From Agriterribacter humi (GTDB lineage: Bacteria; Bacteroidota; Bacteroidia; Chitinophagales; Chitinophagaceae), in NCBI RefSeq assembly GCF_009192765.1, contig NZ_VOHQ01000001.1, forward strand, positions 620,001 to 684,000: 64,000 nucleotides of DNA, read 5' to 3'. Shown piece after piece: positions 54,301 through 62,282 of this stretch; the stretch's first letter is position 1; each line of letters opens with the position of its first letter. The notes under the pieces are model-generated. The model worked only from the letters and a program-made list of their open reading frames with translations, had not been told where the DNA came from and did no database searches. The position numbers were made by a program, and so were the translations under genes.

Positions 54301-54395
54301 ACCTGAGCAAAAACGCCACCTGCCAAAAAAAGAAAAAGCAACAGCAATAGAAATGCTTTTTGTGGAGCTGGAAATGCTAATAGTTTTAAATTCAT
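51348..54395 (-). CDS. susC: SusC/RagA-family TonB-dependent glycan transporter
   Basis: The 1015-residue protein has a signal peptide, a carboxypeptidase-regulatory-like domain at about 33-108 (TGKITDGETPLANVSVQVKG), the TonB box/plug region with DDVVVVGYGTTKKVNLTGS, RGIGTLGNSDAMVLVDGVV and DAASASIYGSRAANGVILI, and a 22-strand barrel ending VNLTF. There is no STN domain, so it is not coupled to a FecR/sigma system, in agreement with the AraC regulator of this locus. It imports oligosaccharides across the outer membrane. Confidence 0.97.
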   Translation of the reverse strand: MNLKLLAFPAPQKAFLLLLLFLFLAGGVFAQVNFTLTGKITDGETPLANVSVQVKGTGSGTKTNDQGMFSISVVKGQVLVFTYVGYETREMVVGNQRDIMLSLTQTEANVLDDVVVVGYGTTKKVNLTGSIATVSSKDLKGRPISNLSSALQGTMPGVTVTVNNGQPGNDQGTINIRGIGTLGNSDAMVLVDGVVSSMNDINPNDVESITVLKDAASASIYGSRAANGVILIVTKSGKKGETVAHYNADIGKQAMTVQPDFIDSWQAATLYNEALVNEGKSPKYTDAEIQKFKDGSDPERYPNTDWYDLFWRGNGLQQNHSLDVSGGGEKMKSYLSVGYFSQNGIVEGSYLKRYNTRFNTEYKINSRIKLTGNIAYSNQEFREPVSNIHGLDFGQLMATLLQTGRVVPYKINGYYGYSDEGNPVAVLEGGSNNLNKMHRLSGVFQADIEIIKDLHVKPMLGYTGNFIRAKSRINDLQYYDVFTGAPTIWEGPNIVASNSSFTDNLTLQTLIEYSKTLGDHAFKVLGGYSSEQNQSDYLFGSRRGYLNNALDQLDPGPLAGMQNAGNASEYALESAFGRINYSFKDRYLVEGNIRYDGSSRFAPGNRWATFPSVSAGWRISEESFFEPLRHIFSELKIRGSWGMLGNQNIGTYPYQATISTGYNYIFGGQIADGIAPGKGVNTNIKWESTTTKGIGLDAVLLNGMVTFTGDYFIRNTSDILLSLPVASTFGLSAPVINAGSVQNKGVELSAGYHFRKRDFSFDANANFSVIKNEVTDLAGTGPFPNGSTIQGVGLPINSLYGWVADGLFQSQDDIDKHADQSGMGGPVAPGDIKYKDLNNDKVIDGNDRHYLGTYFPKVTYGLSLSARYKGFDAVLFLQGAGNVKSYVSGRILGSLYDKNGDPTSIWLDRWTPDNADASFPRVWNSNSQNDPGLTPSSFWVRSAGYLRLKNVQVGYTVTSRMLSNAGIGLRVFWTARDLLTFTKFYKWVDPEAPIGGNSYSYPMVRVNSVGVNLTF

Positions 54396-54475
54396 AGCAA
54401 TTGTTTTGTTTTGTGTATTTACTTTATAACATCATTCAAACCGGCACAAATAAACTATGTTCCGATTTTATACTA

Positions 54476-54483
54476 CAAAAATA
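54476..54483 (-). promoter_or_regulatory. susC -7 element candidate
   Basis: CAAAAATA on the plus strand, TATTTTTG on the minus strand, 80 bases before the susC start. No good -33 element was seen, as expected for an activator-dependent promoter. Confidence 0.45.
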
Positions 54484-54551
54484 TTTACTGAGCAAACAGC
54501 ATCATTACACAATCTTGTTTATTCCGTATCCTATCTTGCTTTTCTTTTGCA

Positions 54552-54701
54552 GCGGAATCTAAATTGTTCAAAGTTGAATTTCAGAAAACCAGTAATCCCT
54601 GTCACTATTATTCAGAACCGGAGCTGACTTTTATTATGAGCGGTGAGGGGGTAAGATATGCAGATAATTCCATTGAAAATTTTCATGAAGAGTAGCTTTT
54701 G
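54552..54701 (+). pseudogene. decayed 5' fragment of a second AraC-family regulator
   Basis: The plus strand translates to ESKLFKVEFQKTSNPCHYYS, continuing EPELTFIMSGEGVRYADNS and IENFHEE before a TAG at about 54693. This is a close copy of residues 10-64 of the AraC regulator at 61256 (ESKLFKVEFQKTSKEFYYPW, ELTFILSGQGVRY, NSIENFYEE). A 12-base in-frame deletion follows QKTS, the HWH part of the pocket is altered, and DNA similarity continues a little past the stop (TGCTCACTTACCGGATTGGG against the functional TAACTTACCGCATTCCTGG). The DNA-binding half is missing. Not expected to be functional. Confidence 0.85.
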
Positions 54702-54863
54702 CCGGGTGCTCACTTACCGGATTGGGCCACAATTGGCGCTATATATGTTCCTGCCTTTTATGTACCGTTGCTGCACTGTATAAAGGTCGTGTATGAAAAA
54801 GGAATTCCATTATAATATGCTGTCATCTCCACAATTGAGGTGTACATGTACATCATTTGCATA

Positions 54864-57224
54864 TCAATTCGCCGGCTCCGGCTTCATCGCATTTTCCGCT
54901 ACATCATTTTTCTTTCCCAATCCGGTTAAAGTATACACACTATTTGAAGGAACAGTGGCAGTAAAGGCATTATCGTATACTGCTACATCATCATTTTTAT
55001 GTAAATTTTGAACACTATCAGTATAATACATTTCAAAACTACTGATGGCAGGTAAGTTTTTTAATGACCCATTTAATGTAACAGGATGATTTTTATTGTT
55101 GATTCCAACAATGGTTATTCTATTTGAAGCAGAATCATAAAACGACAAAACCATAAGGCTGCCGGGATTTGCTGAAACCGATATCTGCCATGAATCCGGA
55201 GGAACAAATTTTGAAACCTGGGCAATAGTATAAAAAGTTTTCCGGGGATGATATGTTCTGGTTTCAGCATCATAAGCAAGCAACCCCCAATAGCTGAATA
55301 AACTCGGCGCATGGTGTTCGTAATAACTATCATAGCCTTCCCATGCAAGCGCGGCACTGGCTCCATTCTTTAAAATATCTAAAAGAAAATACACGGATTT
55401 ACGGGCATAATCATAATTGTATTCACCCAGTATCCCATCATCACAACCATTGCACCAGGCATTCCATTCCGTTATCCAAAAGCTGGATTTGGGATAAGGT
55501 GATTTAAGAAGATACTCCTTTAATCCCGGGTAATATCCGTTATAACTATGAAATCCAAAATGAGCCATTCGCAACATCACAATTGAGTCAGCCATAAGTG
55601 CAGGTACAAATTCATTTAAACTGCTTTCCATGCCGGCATTATCCGGAGCAACAATACGAATGTCTCCCAGACCCAGTGCATCCATCCGTACTATTAATTT
55701 TTGAATGATACGTGCATGCTGTTTTCCGTTTAAATGTGGGCCTTCGCTGTATTTATGATGGTCTGACTCGTTAGTAGGTGCGATAAGACCAAATTTTAAA
55801 TGCCGGGTTTTAATCGCATAATAATAAAAAGAAAGGATCATCTCTACATATTCGTCCTCATATTTTGGTTGAATCACTTTTACACCCATCCATTCAGGCG
55901 CAAATCCCATAAAATTGACCATTAATTTATCTGTTATTCCACGCTCATTGAGATATTGAATCATATCCCATGCTTTTTGAAATTTTGGCGTTCCGTAAAG
56001 TTTGTTGTAATAATCCCAATTAAATGTAAAGGGATCGCTATTATCATTAACCTCCTCCCACTTCTCCACTGTTTCTACAATAACTCTCCAAATTGTTGCA
56101 TGCATGGAGTCGAGCAAAAGTTCAAGAGCAGGCTCCAGCTCTTTACCATTCCAGCTACGGGTATTAACATTCACTCCAATACCGTCTATCTGCTGCAACC
56201 TTTTAGCTCCGTCAAATTGCAGGCTTACGGCAGCACCAGCATTTTTGGGCTGGCTTATAGCCCCGTAAGGTAAAAAGCACCAAAAAATAAAAGCGCTTAC
56301 TATCGAAATAATCATTTTCATTTGAAAGGAACTGACTATTGGCAAAATGTTAGTATCAATAGATTTGTCAGTTTCATCTGCTGTTGCTTTTGCCAGGAGC
56401 CAATGTTCCGTATGTTCTACCATACCGCCAGGAGCTAACTTTGTTAAGGGACCAAGCGTCTCAATTTCAAGATAGTTTGCACTAATATATGTTTCATTAT
56501 TACAATTATAATCCGGGTATACAACAGCGGGATCAAAATCAAATTTTTTTATCAATACCTCGCCTTTAAGGTAATAAGCTATCCATCCCTGTTTGTTTGT
56601 TACACCAATTTTTTGTTCTGAAGTAAACAATGGGTCCTGCTTAACCTGAATATATTTTTCACCCCAAATCCAGCGGGGGTCGTTCATTTTTGTATACTGC
56701 CAAAGCGCTAAAGAACGGGATGGTAACAAATAATCATCCCCTTCACCATAAGGTTCCTGGGGTATAATTGCTCTTCCACCAGGGGCAAGCATCGTAATAG
56801 CCCATGCAGCTAATTCCACTTCCCGCAAATTTTGATTTATCAGGCGATGTAAAACCTTCACCTCATTTTTATCCGGCGATAAAGTGATTTCTATTTCTTT
56901 CACAATACCTGTAATAGCTTCCTTTGCCTGTATTAGTTTAATGTGTTTATCCTGCAGTTCAAATTCAACCTCATCATTGTCGGGATTGTAGCTGAATGGC
57001 AATGCTTCCGGAGCGAGCCATAACCTGTGTCCGCCATAAATGCGCCATTCCTCACCACCAGTTTTACCAGCATGTTCAGGCACAGGGTAAAGCAAATTTT
57101 GCCCATTAATAAATCCAAATCTCATTATCCGGGGGCCAACATCGGTAGTAACGATTAATTCTATTTCATCATTACTAAGCCTTATACAATTTGGCCAACC
57201 GTTATAATTTATTTTTTCAGGCAT
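54864..57224 (-). CDS. DUF4380 domain fused in frame to an exported GH30-like glycoside hydrolase
   Basis: From ATG 57224 (an ATG at 57248 is also possible) the frame codes for 786 residues. Residues 1-290 are a DUF4380 domain without signal (DVGPRIMRFG, GEEWRIYGGHRLWLAPE), homologous to the 38 kb gene. Near residue 302 a full Sec signal begins inside the frame (MKMIISIVSAFIFWCFLPYG, ATG at 56321), followed by a clan-A hydrolase resembling GH30, with acid/base in APTNESDHH and nucleophile in WITEWNAW, and a C-terminal beta domain. The expected stop between the two parts is missing. Internal initiation at 56321 would give a normal 485-residue exported enzyme. The other reading is one hybrid protein. 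Confidence 0.78.
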   Translation of the reverse strand: MPEKINYNGWPNCIRLSNDEIELIVTTDVGPRIMRFGFINGQNLLYPVPEHAGKTGGEEWRIYGGHRLWLAPEALPFSYNPDNDEVEFELQDKHIKLIQAKEAITGIVKEIEITLSPDKNEVKVLHRLINQNLREVELAAWAITMLAPGGRAIIPQEPYGEGDDYLLPSRSLALWQYTKMNDPRWIWGEKYIQVKQDPLFTSEQKIGVTNKQGWIAYYLKGEVLIKKFDFDPAVVYPDYNCNNETYISANYLEIETLGPLTKLAPGGMVEHTEHWLLAKATADETDKSIDTNILPIVSSFQMKMIISIVSAFIFWCFLPYGAISQPKNAGAAVSLQFDGAKRLQQIDGIGVNVNTRSWNGKELEPALELLLDSMHATIWRVIVETVEKWEEVNDNSDPFTFNWDYYNKLYGTPKFQKAWDMIQYLNERGITDKLMVNFMGFAPEWMGVKVIQPKYEDEYVEMILSFYYYAIKTRHLKFGLIAPTNESDHHKYSEGPHLNGKQHARIIQKLIVRMDALGLGDIRIVAPDNAGMESSLNEFVPALMADSIVMLRMAHFGFHSYNGYYPGLKEYLLKSPYPKSSFWITEWNAWCNGCDDGILGEYNYDYARKSVYFLLDILKNGASAALAWEGYDSYYEHHAPSLFSYWGLLAYDAETRTYHPRKTFYTIAQVSKFVPPDSWQISVSANPGSLMVLSFYDSASNRITIVGINNKNHPVTLNGSLKNLPAISSFEMYYTDSVQNLHKNDDVAVYDNAFTATVPSNSVYTLTGLGKKNDVAENAMKPEPAN

Positions 57225-57258
57225 GCAATACTTATATTTCCTGTTCAAAACAGTGCAT

Positions 57259-58380
57259 TTATTTAATATTTACACCATACTTCAGAATAACTTCCGGGTT
57301 CAATTCTATACCTAATCCCGGCGTTTGGGGAACTTCAACAAATCCATCTTTTTGTATAAATGGATTAAGCAATAATTCCTTCCGGATAGCAGATTCGGTT
57401 ACAGAAAATTCAAGAAATGGGGCATGCTGAACAGAGGCGATAAATTGTATAGAAGCTGCCACCAGTACTCCCGTTTTAAAAGCATGCGGCACACAGAGGA
57501 CATTAGCATCAGCCGTCATCATAGCAATTTTTTTTGCTTCCGTTAATCCGCCACAACGCGACATATCCGGCTGCACAACATCAATATGTGTTTCGTTTAT
57601 CAGCCGGGCAAAAGCTAATCGGCCGCTTTCTTCTTCCCCTGTTGCAATTCGCATCGTTGTTGATTCCGTGAGTCTTTTGTAACCAATATAATCTTCGGCG
57701 GGCAATGGTTCCTCGAGCCAATAAATATTTAACTGCTCCAATGCTTTAGCAACATATATCGCTTCTTTTAAGCGGTAACGTTTTCCAATATCTATCATAA
57801 TATCCACCTTATCCCCGGCTGCTTTTCGTGCAGTTTTGATTAACTCAATATCATTATGAACATCATAGCCCAAAGGGCCCCATCCAAATTTAATAGCTGT
57901 ATAACCCTGCGATGCATATTCCCCGGTCATTTTCTTTACTTCGTCAGGCGTATCAGGCATCAGGGCGCTGGCATAAGCCCTTACTTTATCTGCATAACTA
58001 CCCCCTAATAATTTATGAACGGGTTTCCCTACGGCCTTCCCCATTATATCCCATATCGCCATATCAATACCGCTCATTACGTGCATTACAGGTCCGCTGC
58101 GGCCATAGTAATACGTTTTCGACCACATATCGTTCCATATTTGTTCATAGTCAAACGGGTCTGTTCCAATTATCACTTCCCGAAGCCCATAGCAGGTTCC
58201 ATGAGACATGTAAGCATCTACTACCGCTTTGCCCACATAAGGCGCTGTATCAACTTCACCATAGCCGGTGATCCCTTCATCCGTTTCTACTGTAATAATC
58301 AAATCATCCTGCGTTCCGTCTGCAGCACTTGAAATTTGAGGCAGGCGAAGAACAGTAGCTGTTACATTTGTAATTTTCAT
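57259..58380 (-). CDS. enolase-superfamily acid-sugar dehydratase, mandelate racemase group (copy 2)
   Basis: The 373-residue paralogue of the 40 kb enzyme has all active-site residues: K164 (IKFGW), D197 (MIDIG), E223 (WLEE), E249 (TGEEE), D272 (QPDMSRCGG) and H299 (VPHAF). Both copies share the C-terminal PGLGIE/GAGLGIE segment. Loop differences near residues 10-25 and 195-205 suggest that the two copies use different substrates or stereoisomers. It lies between the EamA transporter and the DUF4380/GH30 gene. Confidence 0.88.
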   Translation of the reverse strand: MKITNVTATVLRLPQISSAADGTQDDLIITVETDEGITGYGEVDTAPYVGKAVVDAYMSHGTCYGLREVIIGTDPFDYEQIWNDMWSKTYYYGRSGPVMHVMSGIDMAIWDIMGKAVGKPVHKLLGGSYADKVRAYASALMPDTPDEVKKMTGEYASQGYTAIKFGWGPLGYDVHNDIELIKTARKAAGDKVDIMIDIGKRYRLKEAIYVAKALEQLNIYWLEEPLPAEDYIGYKRLTESTTMRIATGEEESGRLAFARLINETHIDVVQPDMSRCGGLTEAKKIAMMTADANVLCVPHAFKTGVLVAASIQFIASVQHAPFLEFSVTESAIRKELLLNPFIQKDGFVEVPQTPGLGIELNPEVILKYGVNIK

Positions 58381-58424
58381 TTGTTATATTTTGTTTATTG
58401 ATTATTTTAATATTGCATCCGGTA

Positions 58425-59411
58425 TTAAGATGTTTTCTGAACCTCTTCAGCTTCAATTAGTCCGTTTTTACCTCTTCCGTTGAATAACGACAAAAGCTGC
58501 TTTTCGTAAACCGTTACCATAAGCGTACCAGCAAAAATAATTATGCCACCGGTAAGCATAAAAGCAGTAATCTTTTCATTCAGCAAAATAATTCCAAGCA
58601 GGGAAATAAAAAACGGTAATAAATAGTTTCCTAGTATTGCCTGGGAAACATCCATGCGTTTTAGTATATAAAAAAATAGCAGCATGGATACACCATACAC
58701 CATCAAACTCAACTGCAGCAAACCGAAAAAGGCTATTCTGCCGGAATGGATAATTTCGGAAAAACTAAATGGTTCCACCCAAATTAACAAAGGAATGCAT
58801 GCTATACTGCCAACCAATGAACTATATACCAGTATTTCAAGTTCTGTAAATTTTTTGTCAACCAGCAACTTGCTGTAGGTATTAAAAAAAGCAGCGCAAC
58901 TACATGCCAAAAGAAAAATAAGATTGCCTTTAAAATATATACTTTCTGAAAAACTAGCTCCCTTAATATCAGGTAAAGAAGTTAACAACACACCGGCAAT
59001 TGCAATTATAAATCCTATTACTCGTACAATGTTTAATTTTTCTTTCAGCAAAACAGAGGCGAAGATGACTACCAGAACCGGGATAGTTAAAGTAATTATA
59101 CCAGCGTTGGATGCCAGTGTTAATGTAGAACCGAGTGTATAAAGGTATTGCATTAAAAATATGCCTACCAACCCCGGTAAAATAAAATATCTCAGGTCTT
59201 TCCATGTACGCCGGCCGGAATCTTTTCTTTTTCTATTCTCGGCCCATAAAAAAGGGATAAACAGTAAAGTGCTTATTAGCATTGGAACAAAGGCGACAGT
59301 CATAGGGCCAAGTTTGTTTCCAATCAATCGTATAACAGGTACCTGAGTTGCCCAAATAAAATTAACTAAGATGACTAATAACCAATCCCGGGTTTTTTGA
59401 ATTTTGAGCAT
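58425..59411 (-). CDS. EamA-family (DMT) transporter
   Basis: The 328-residue protein has ten hydrophobic segments in two EamA repeats (LLVILVNFIWATQVPVIRL at the start, LGNYLLPFFISLLGIILLNE in repeat two) and a charged tail. Such proteins move metabolites, amino acids or sugar derivatives across the inner membrane. In this locus it may handle the sugar acid or an end product of the second enolase/RraA module. Direction is uncertain. Confidence 0.87.
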   Translation of the reverse strand: MLKIQKTRDWLLVILVNFIWATQVPVIRLIGNKLGPMTVAFVPMLISTLLFIPFLWAENRKRKDSGRRTWKDLRYFILPGLVGIFLMQYLYTLGSTLTLASNAGIITLTIPVLVVIFASVLLKEKLNIVRVIGFIIAIAGVLLTSLPDIKGASFSESIYFKGNLIFLLACSCAAFFNTYSKLLVDKKFTELEILVYSSLVGSIACIPLLIWVEPFSFSEIIHSGRIAFFGLLQLSLMVYGVSMLLFFYILKRMDVSQAILGNYLLPFFISLLGIILLNEKITAFMLTGGIIIFAGTLMVTVYEKQLLSLFNGRGKNGLIEAEEVQKTS

Positions 59412-59449
59412 ACTCCTTTTAAGTTATCATTTTGCTGTAAAAATTGTCA

Positions 59450-60220
59450 TTATTTAGGCGGCAGGCCGGAACCAAAACCACCATCCACTATATAAGCGGA
59501 GCCAGTTACAAAAGAAGCACGATCGCTTGCCAGGAAAATTGCAACCTGTGCAACTTCCTCCGGTTTCCCGATTCGCCATAATGCATGTAATTTCCCTGCT
59601 TCAGCACGAGCCTGAGCAGGATTTGCCTGACTTTGAAAATAACCTTCAGCCAGTCCGGCATCAATATATCCGGGACAAATGCAATTAACACGAATCCCCT
59701 CCGGGCCATGGTCAATAGCCATTGCTTTGGTTAGCCCGATGATAGCGGCTTTAGTGGAACAATATCCTGCACACGAAGGCTCAACATAATATGCATTCAC
59801 AGAAGACATATTCACAATATTACCTTGAGTATTTTTTAAGTACGGTAAAAATAATTTGGAACAAAGAAAAACACCGCCAACGTTTACCGACATTTGTGCG
59901 TTCCATTCTTCAAAAGAAGTATCAGCGATTGTTTTGTTTACCTGAATACCTGCATTATTGATTAGTACGTCAATCTTTCCACACAGCTTAATGGTTTTAT
60001 TAACCAGTGCGGTTACAGATTCCGGTTTTGAAACATCAACCTGGCAGGCAAAAGCCTTTCCACCTGCTGCTGCTATTTGACGCACGGTTTCTTCTGCGGC
60101 ATCAAGCTGTATATCGGCTACAACTACACTGCCGCCTTCTTTTGCAAACTCAAACGCACAGGCCCTTCCTATGCCCGAACCCGATCCTGTTATTACAACT
60201 GAACGATTTTGCAGATTCAT
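59450..60220 (-). CDS. short-chain dehydrogenase/reductase
   Basis: From ATG 60220 the product is 256 residues, the classical SDR length; the open frame extends to 60334 but would overlap the RraA gene. It has the cofactor motif TGSGSGIGRA, DVLINNAGIQ, catalytic Ser in MSSVNAYYVEPS and YCSTK, and the C-terminal VDGGFGSG. It is a typical NAD(P)-linked sugar or sugar-acid dehydrogenase in such loci. Located 10 bases after the RraA copy 2 gene, so co-transcribed. Confidence 0.92.
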   Translation of the reverse strand: MNLQNRSVVITGSGSGIGRACAFEFAKEGGSVVVADIQLDAAEETVRQIAAAGGKAFACQVDVSKPESVTALVNKTIKLCGKIDVLINNAGIQVNKTIADTSFEEWNAQMSVNVGGVFLCSKLFLPYLKNTQGNIVNMSSVNAYYVEPSCAGYCSTKAAIIGLTKAMAIDHGPEGIRVNCICPGYIDAGLAEGYFQSQANPAQARAEAGKLHALWRIGKPEEVAQVAIFLASDRASFVTGSAYIVDGGFGSGLPPK

Positions 60221-60230
60221 AATGATTAAG

Positions 60231-60869
60231 TTATAAAGCTTTGTATTTATCGAATACTTCACTGAGTGTTTTTCCATTAAGCAGTTCTTTTCTTGATAAG
60301 TTTTCAGCAAGAACTTTCTCTTTGGCTTTTCCAATTACTTCATTTTCAAGCATTTTTGGTATAACAACAATGCCGTCAAAATCGGCAAAAATCAAATCGC
60401 CGGGATTAACCAATACTCCACCACATTGCACGGGTACGTCATAATCAATAACAAGGCCCCGTCCTTTTGAATCCAGAGGTCTTATCCCCGCATAATATAC
60501 CGGAAAACCCATGTCAATGATCTTAATACAATCTCTTATCTGACTGTCGCAAACGCAACCGGCAACCCCCTTCCGTTTTGCAATAGTTGACATTAGTTCA
60601 CCCCAGGGCGCATTTGTACCATTATGATCAGTAGAATGAACAACAACATCGCCTTCCATAAGCGAATCCATAGCTTCAATTTCCAACCCGTAAGGATTTC
60701 CCTCATCCACGCTATTAACCTCTTTCCATTTCAATGTTTTTGCCCTGCCAATAAACCCACAATTCCTTATATCTGGTAAAAGCGGTCTCAATCGTTGATG
60801 CATAGCCTGGTTGCGATAACCCATTTCATCGAGTATGTCACATACTACAGCTACGTACAGTCCTTTCAT
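60231..60869 (-). CDS. RraA-family aldolase-like protein (copy 2)
   Basis: The 212-residue protein is a close paralogue of the 39 kb copy: VCDILDEMGYRNQAMHQRLR at 9-28, APWGELMSTIAKR and CDSQIRDC with R112-D113. It lacks the first 18 residues of copy 1 and opens directly at the family core. It is the first gene of the minus-strand operon and lies divergently from the AraC activator, the usual place for a regulated enzyme gene. Probable role: retro-aldol cleavage of a keto-deoxy sugar acid. Confidence 0.85.
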   Translation of the reverse strand: MKGLYVAVVCDILDEMGYRNQAMHQRLRPLLPDIRNCGFIGRAKTLKWKEVNSVDEGNPYGLEIEAMDSLMEGDVVVHSTDHNGTNAPWGELMSTIAKRKGVAGCVCDSQIRDCIKIIDMGFPVYYAGIRPLDSKGRGLVIDYDVPVQCGGVLVNPGDLIFADFDGIVVIPKMLENEVIGKAKEKVLAENLSRKELLNGKTLSEVFDKYKAL

Positions 60870-61255
60870 AATTAGATAGTATTTATAATTTGATATTCCC
60901 GGTTCATTGTCAGTTCAAGTTTAAGCAACCTTTGTCATTAACAAATTTAGTTTTATATACGAAGGGCGTTTTATCTGATATTGACCAATCCTTTCCCTAT
61001 TTTGTATGACTTAAAAAAACAAACTCAGTAACGAACAAATAAGCCATTATACATTAACCCACCGCTGAATGCTTTTTCCAAATTAAAGTGGTACATCATG
61101 TTGAATGAAGGATTGGGCTCCTTTGCCAAATCTGTACAAATAGCAACTGTTTTCAGAAATCATCTATTATCGCATTTTATCCAATTACTACCTTATCTTG
61201 TCGCGATACAAAGAAAAATTGAGAAAAAGAATACAAATTACCATATATTTAAGAA
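60870..61255. promoter_or_regulatory. divergent control region between rraA copy 2 and araC
   Basis: 386 bases without a gene. CAAATTTA at 60942-60949 is TAAATTTG on the minus strand, a perfect -7 element for the catabolic operon with a leader of about 70 bases. For the AraC gene TATATTTA near 61244, with TTG 22 bases upstream, is a weaker candidate. AraC sites are probably here but were not identified. Confidence 0.5.
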
Positions 61256-62128
61256 ATGAAGCCTCACTATAAACCTATACCATCGGAATCTAAATTGTTC
61301 AAAGTTGAATTCCAAAAAACCAGTAAGGAGTTCTATTATCCCTGGCATTATCATGCTGAACTTGAACTGACCTTTATATTAAGCGGACAAGGCGTAAGAT
61401 ATGTGGGTAATTCCATTGAGAATTTTTATGAAGAGGATCTTGTTTTGCTGGGCTCTAACTTACCGCATTCCTGGAATACTACTACCGATCAGGAACAGCC
61501 GGTAAACGCTATCGTTATTTATCTGAAGGAAGAATTTTTTGACAAAAATTGGATGCAGAGCATCGAATTTGAAGGGATAAGGAATCTGTCTGCGCTGATG
61601 AATAAAGGGATAAAAGTTGACAACAAAGTGGCTTCGGAACTTAAACAAAAATTCTATGATCTGCTAAATGCATCCCCGTTTGAAAAGCTGATGATTTTGT
61701 TACAGGTGCTTGAATATCTCTCCCACAACCAGGAGTATAGGTTTTTATGTGAACAGGAGTTCACCTGCGATTTTGATGACACAGATAAAACTCGCATCAA
61801 TACCGTTTACAATTATATTCAAACGCATTACCAGGAGCAGGTTTCTCTTGCAGATATTGCTTCCAGGCTAAACATGAGTGAAGAGTATTTCTCCCGGTAT
61901 TTCAGTAAAACCATGAAAAAACCTTTTTTTGAATTTTTGAATGAATATAAAATTAGCCGCGCATGCAAGCTGCTTATTGAAACCGATAAACAAATAAGTG
62001 AAATATGCTACGCTTCAGGGTTTGAGAGCATTCCATTTTTTTACAGGCAGTTTAAAAAATTCAAAGATTGTCAACCCAAAACGTATAGGATGAATTATCA
62101 GAAAATAGCTGCGTATCAACCGGCATAA
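61256..62128 (+). CDS. AraC-family transcriptional regulator
   Basis: The 290-residue protein has an N-terminal cupin ligand-binding domain (FYYPWHYHAELELTFILSG, LVLLGSNLPHSWN) and two C-terminal helix-turn-helix motifs (QVSLADIASRLNMSEEYFSR, ISEICYASGFESIPFFYRQF). It is divergent from the catabolic operon and upstream of an exported enzyme gene, and is likely the local sugar-responsive activator. A truncated near-copy lies at 54.6 kb. Confidence 0.94.
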   Translation: MKPHYKPIPSESKLFKVEFQKTSKEFYYPWHYHAELELTFILSGQGVRYVGNSIENFYEEDLVLLGSNLPHSWNTTTDQEQPVNAIVIYLKEEFFDKNWMQSIEFEGIRNLSALMNKGIKVDNKVASELKQKFYDLLNASPFEKLMILLQVLEYLSHNQEYRFLCEQEFTCDFDDTDKTRINTVYNYIQTHYQEQVSLADIASRLNMSEEYFSRYFSKTMKKPFFEFLNEYKISRACKLLIETDKQISEICYASGFESIPFFYRQFKKFKDCQPKTYRMNYQKIAAYQPA

Positions 62129-62282
62129 CTTCCCTGCCATTTATTATCCGTGTTTTAAGAATACGATTGCTTAAAACAATCTGCTACAAAATAAGCTAAC
62201 GATTGTACCAAATCAGGTAGAAAATAACCTGACAATTGTAATAAGTTTGTTTGAGTTCAAAAAATCCTTCAAGATTTTACAC

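Larger units (their letters stand above)
54396..54863. other. 468-bp spacer between susC and the GH30-like gene
   Basis: Holds the susC promoter candidate and a decayed AraC fragment at 54552-54701 on the plus strand, described separately. From about 54740 to 54863 nothing recognisable was seen. Confidence 0.6.

Noticed and set aside
59450-60334. Longer start (60334) for the SDR
   Set aside because: It would overlap the upstream RraA gene by about 100 bases and add 38 residues before the standard SDR N-terminus.
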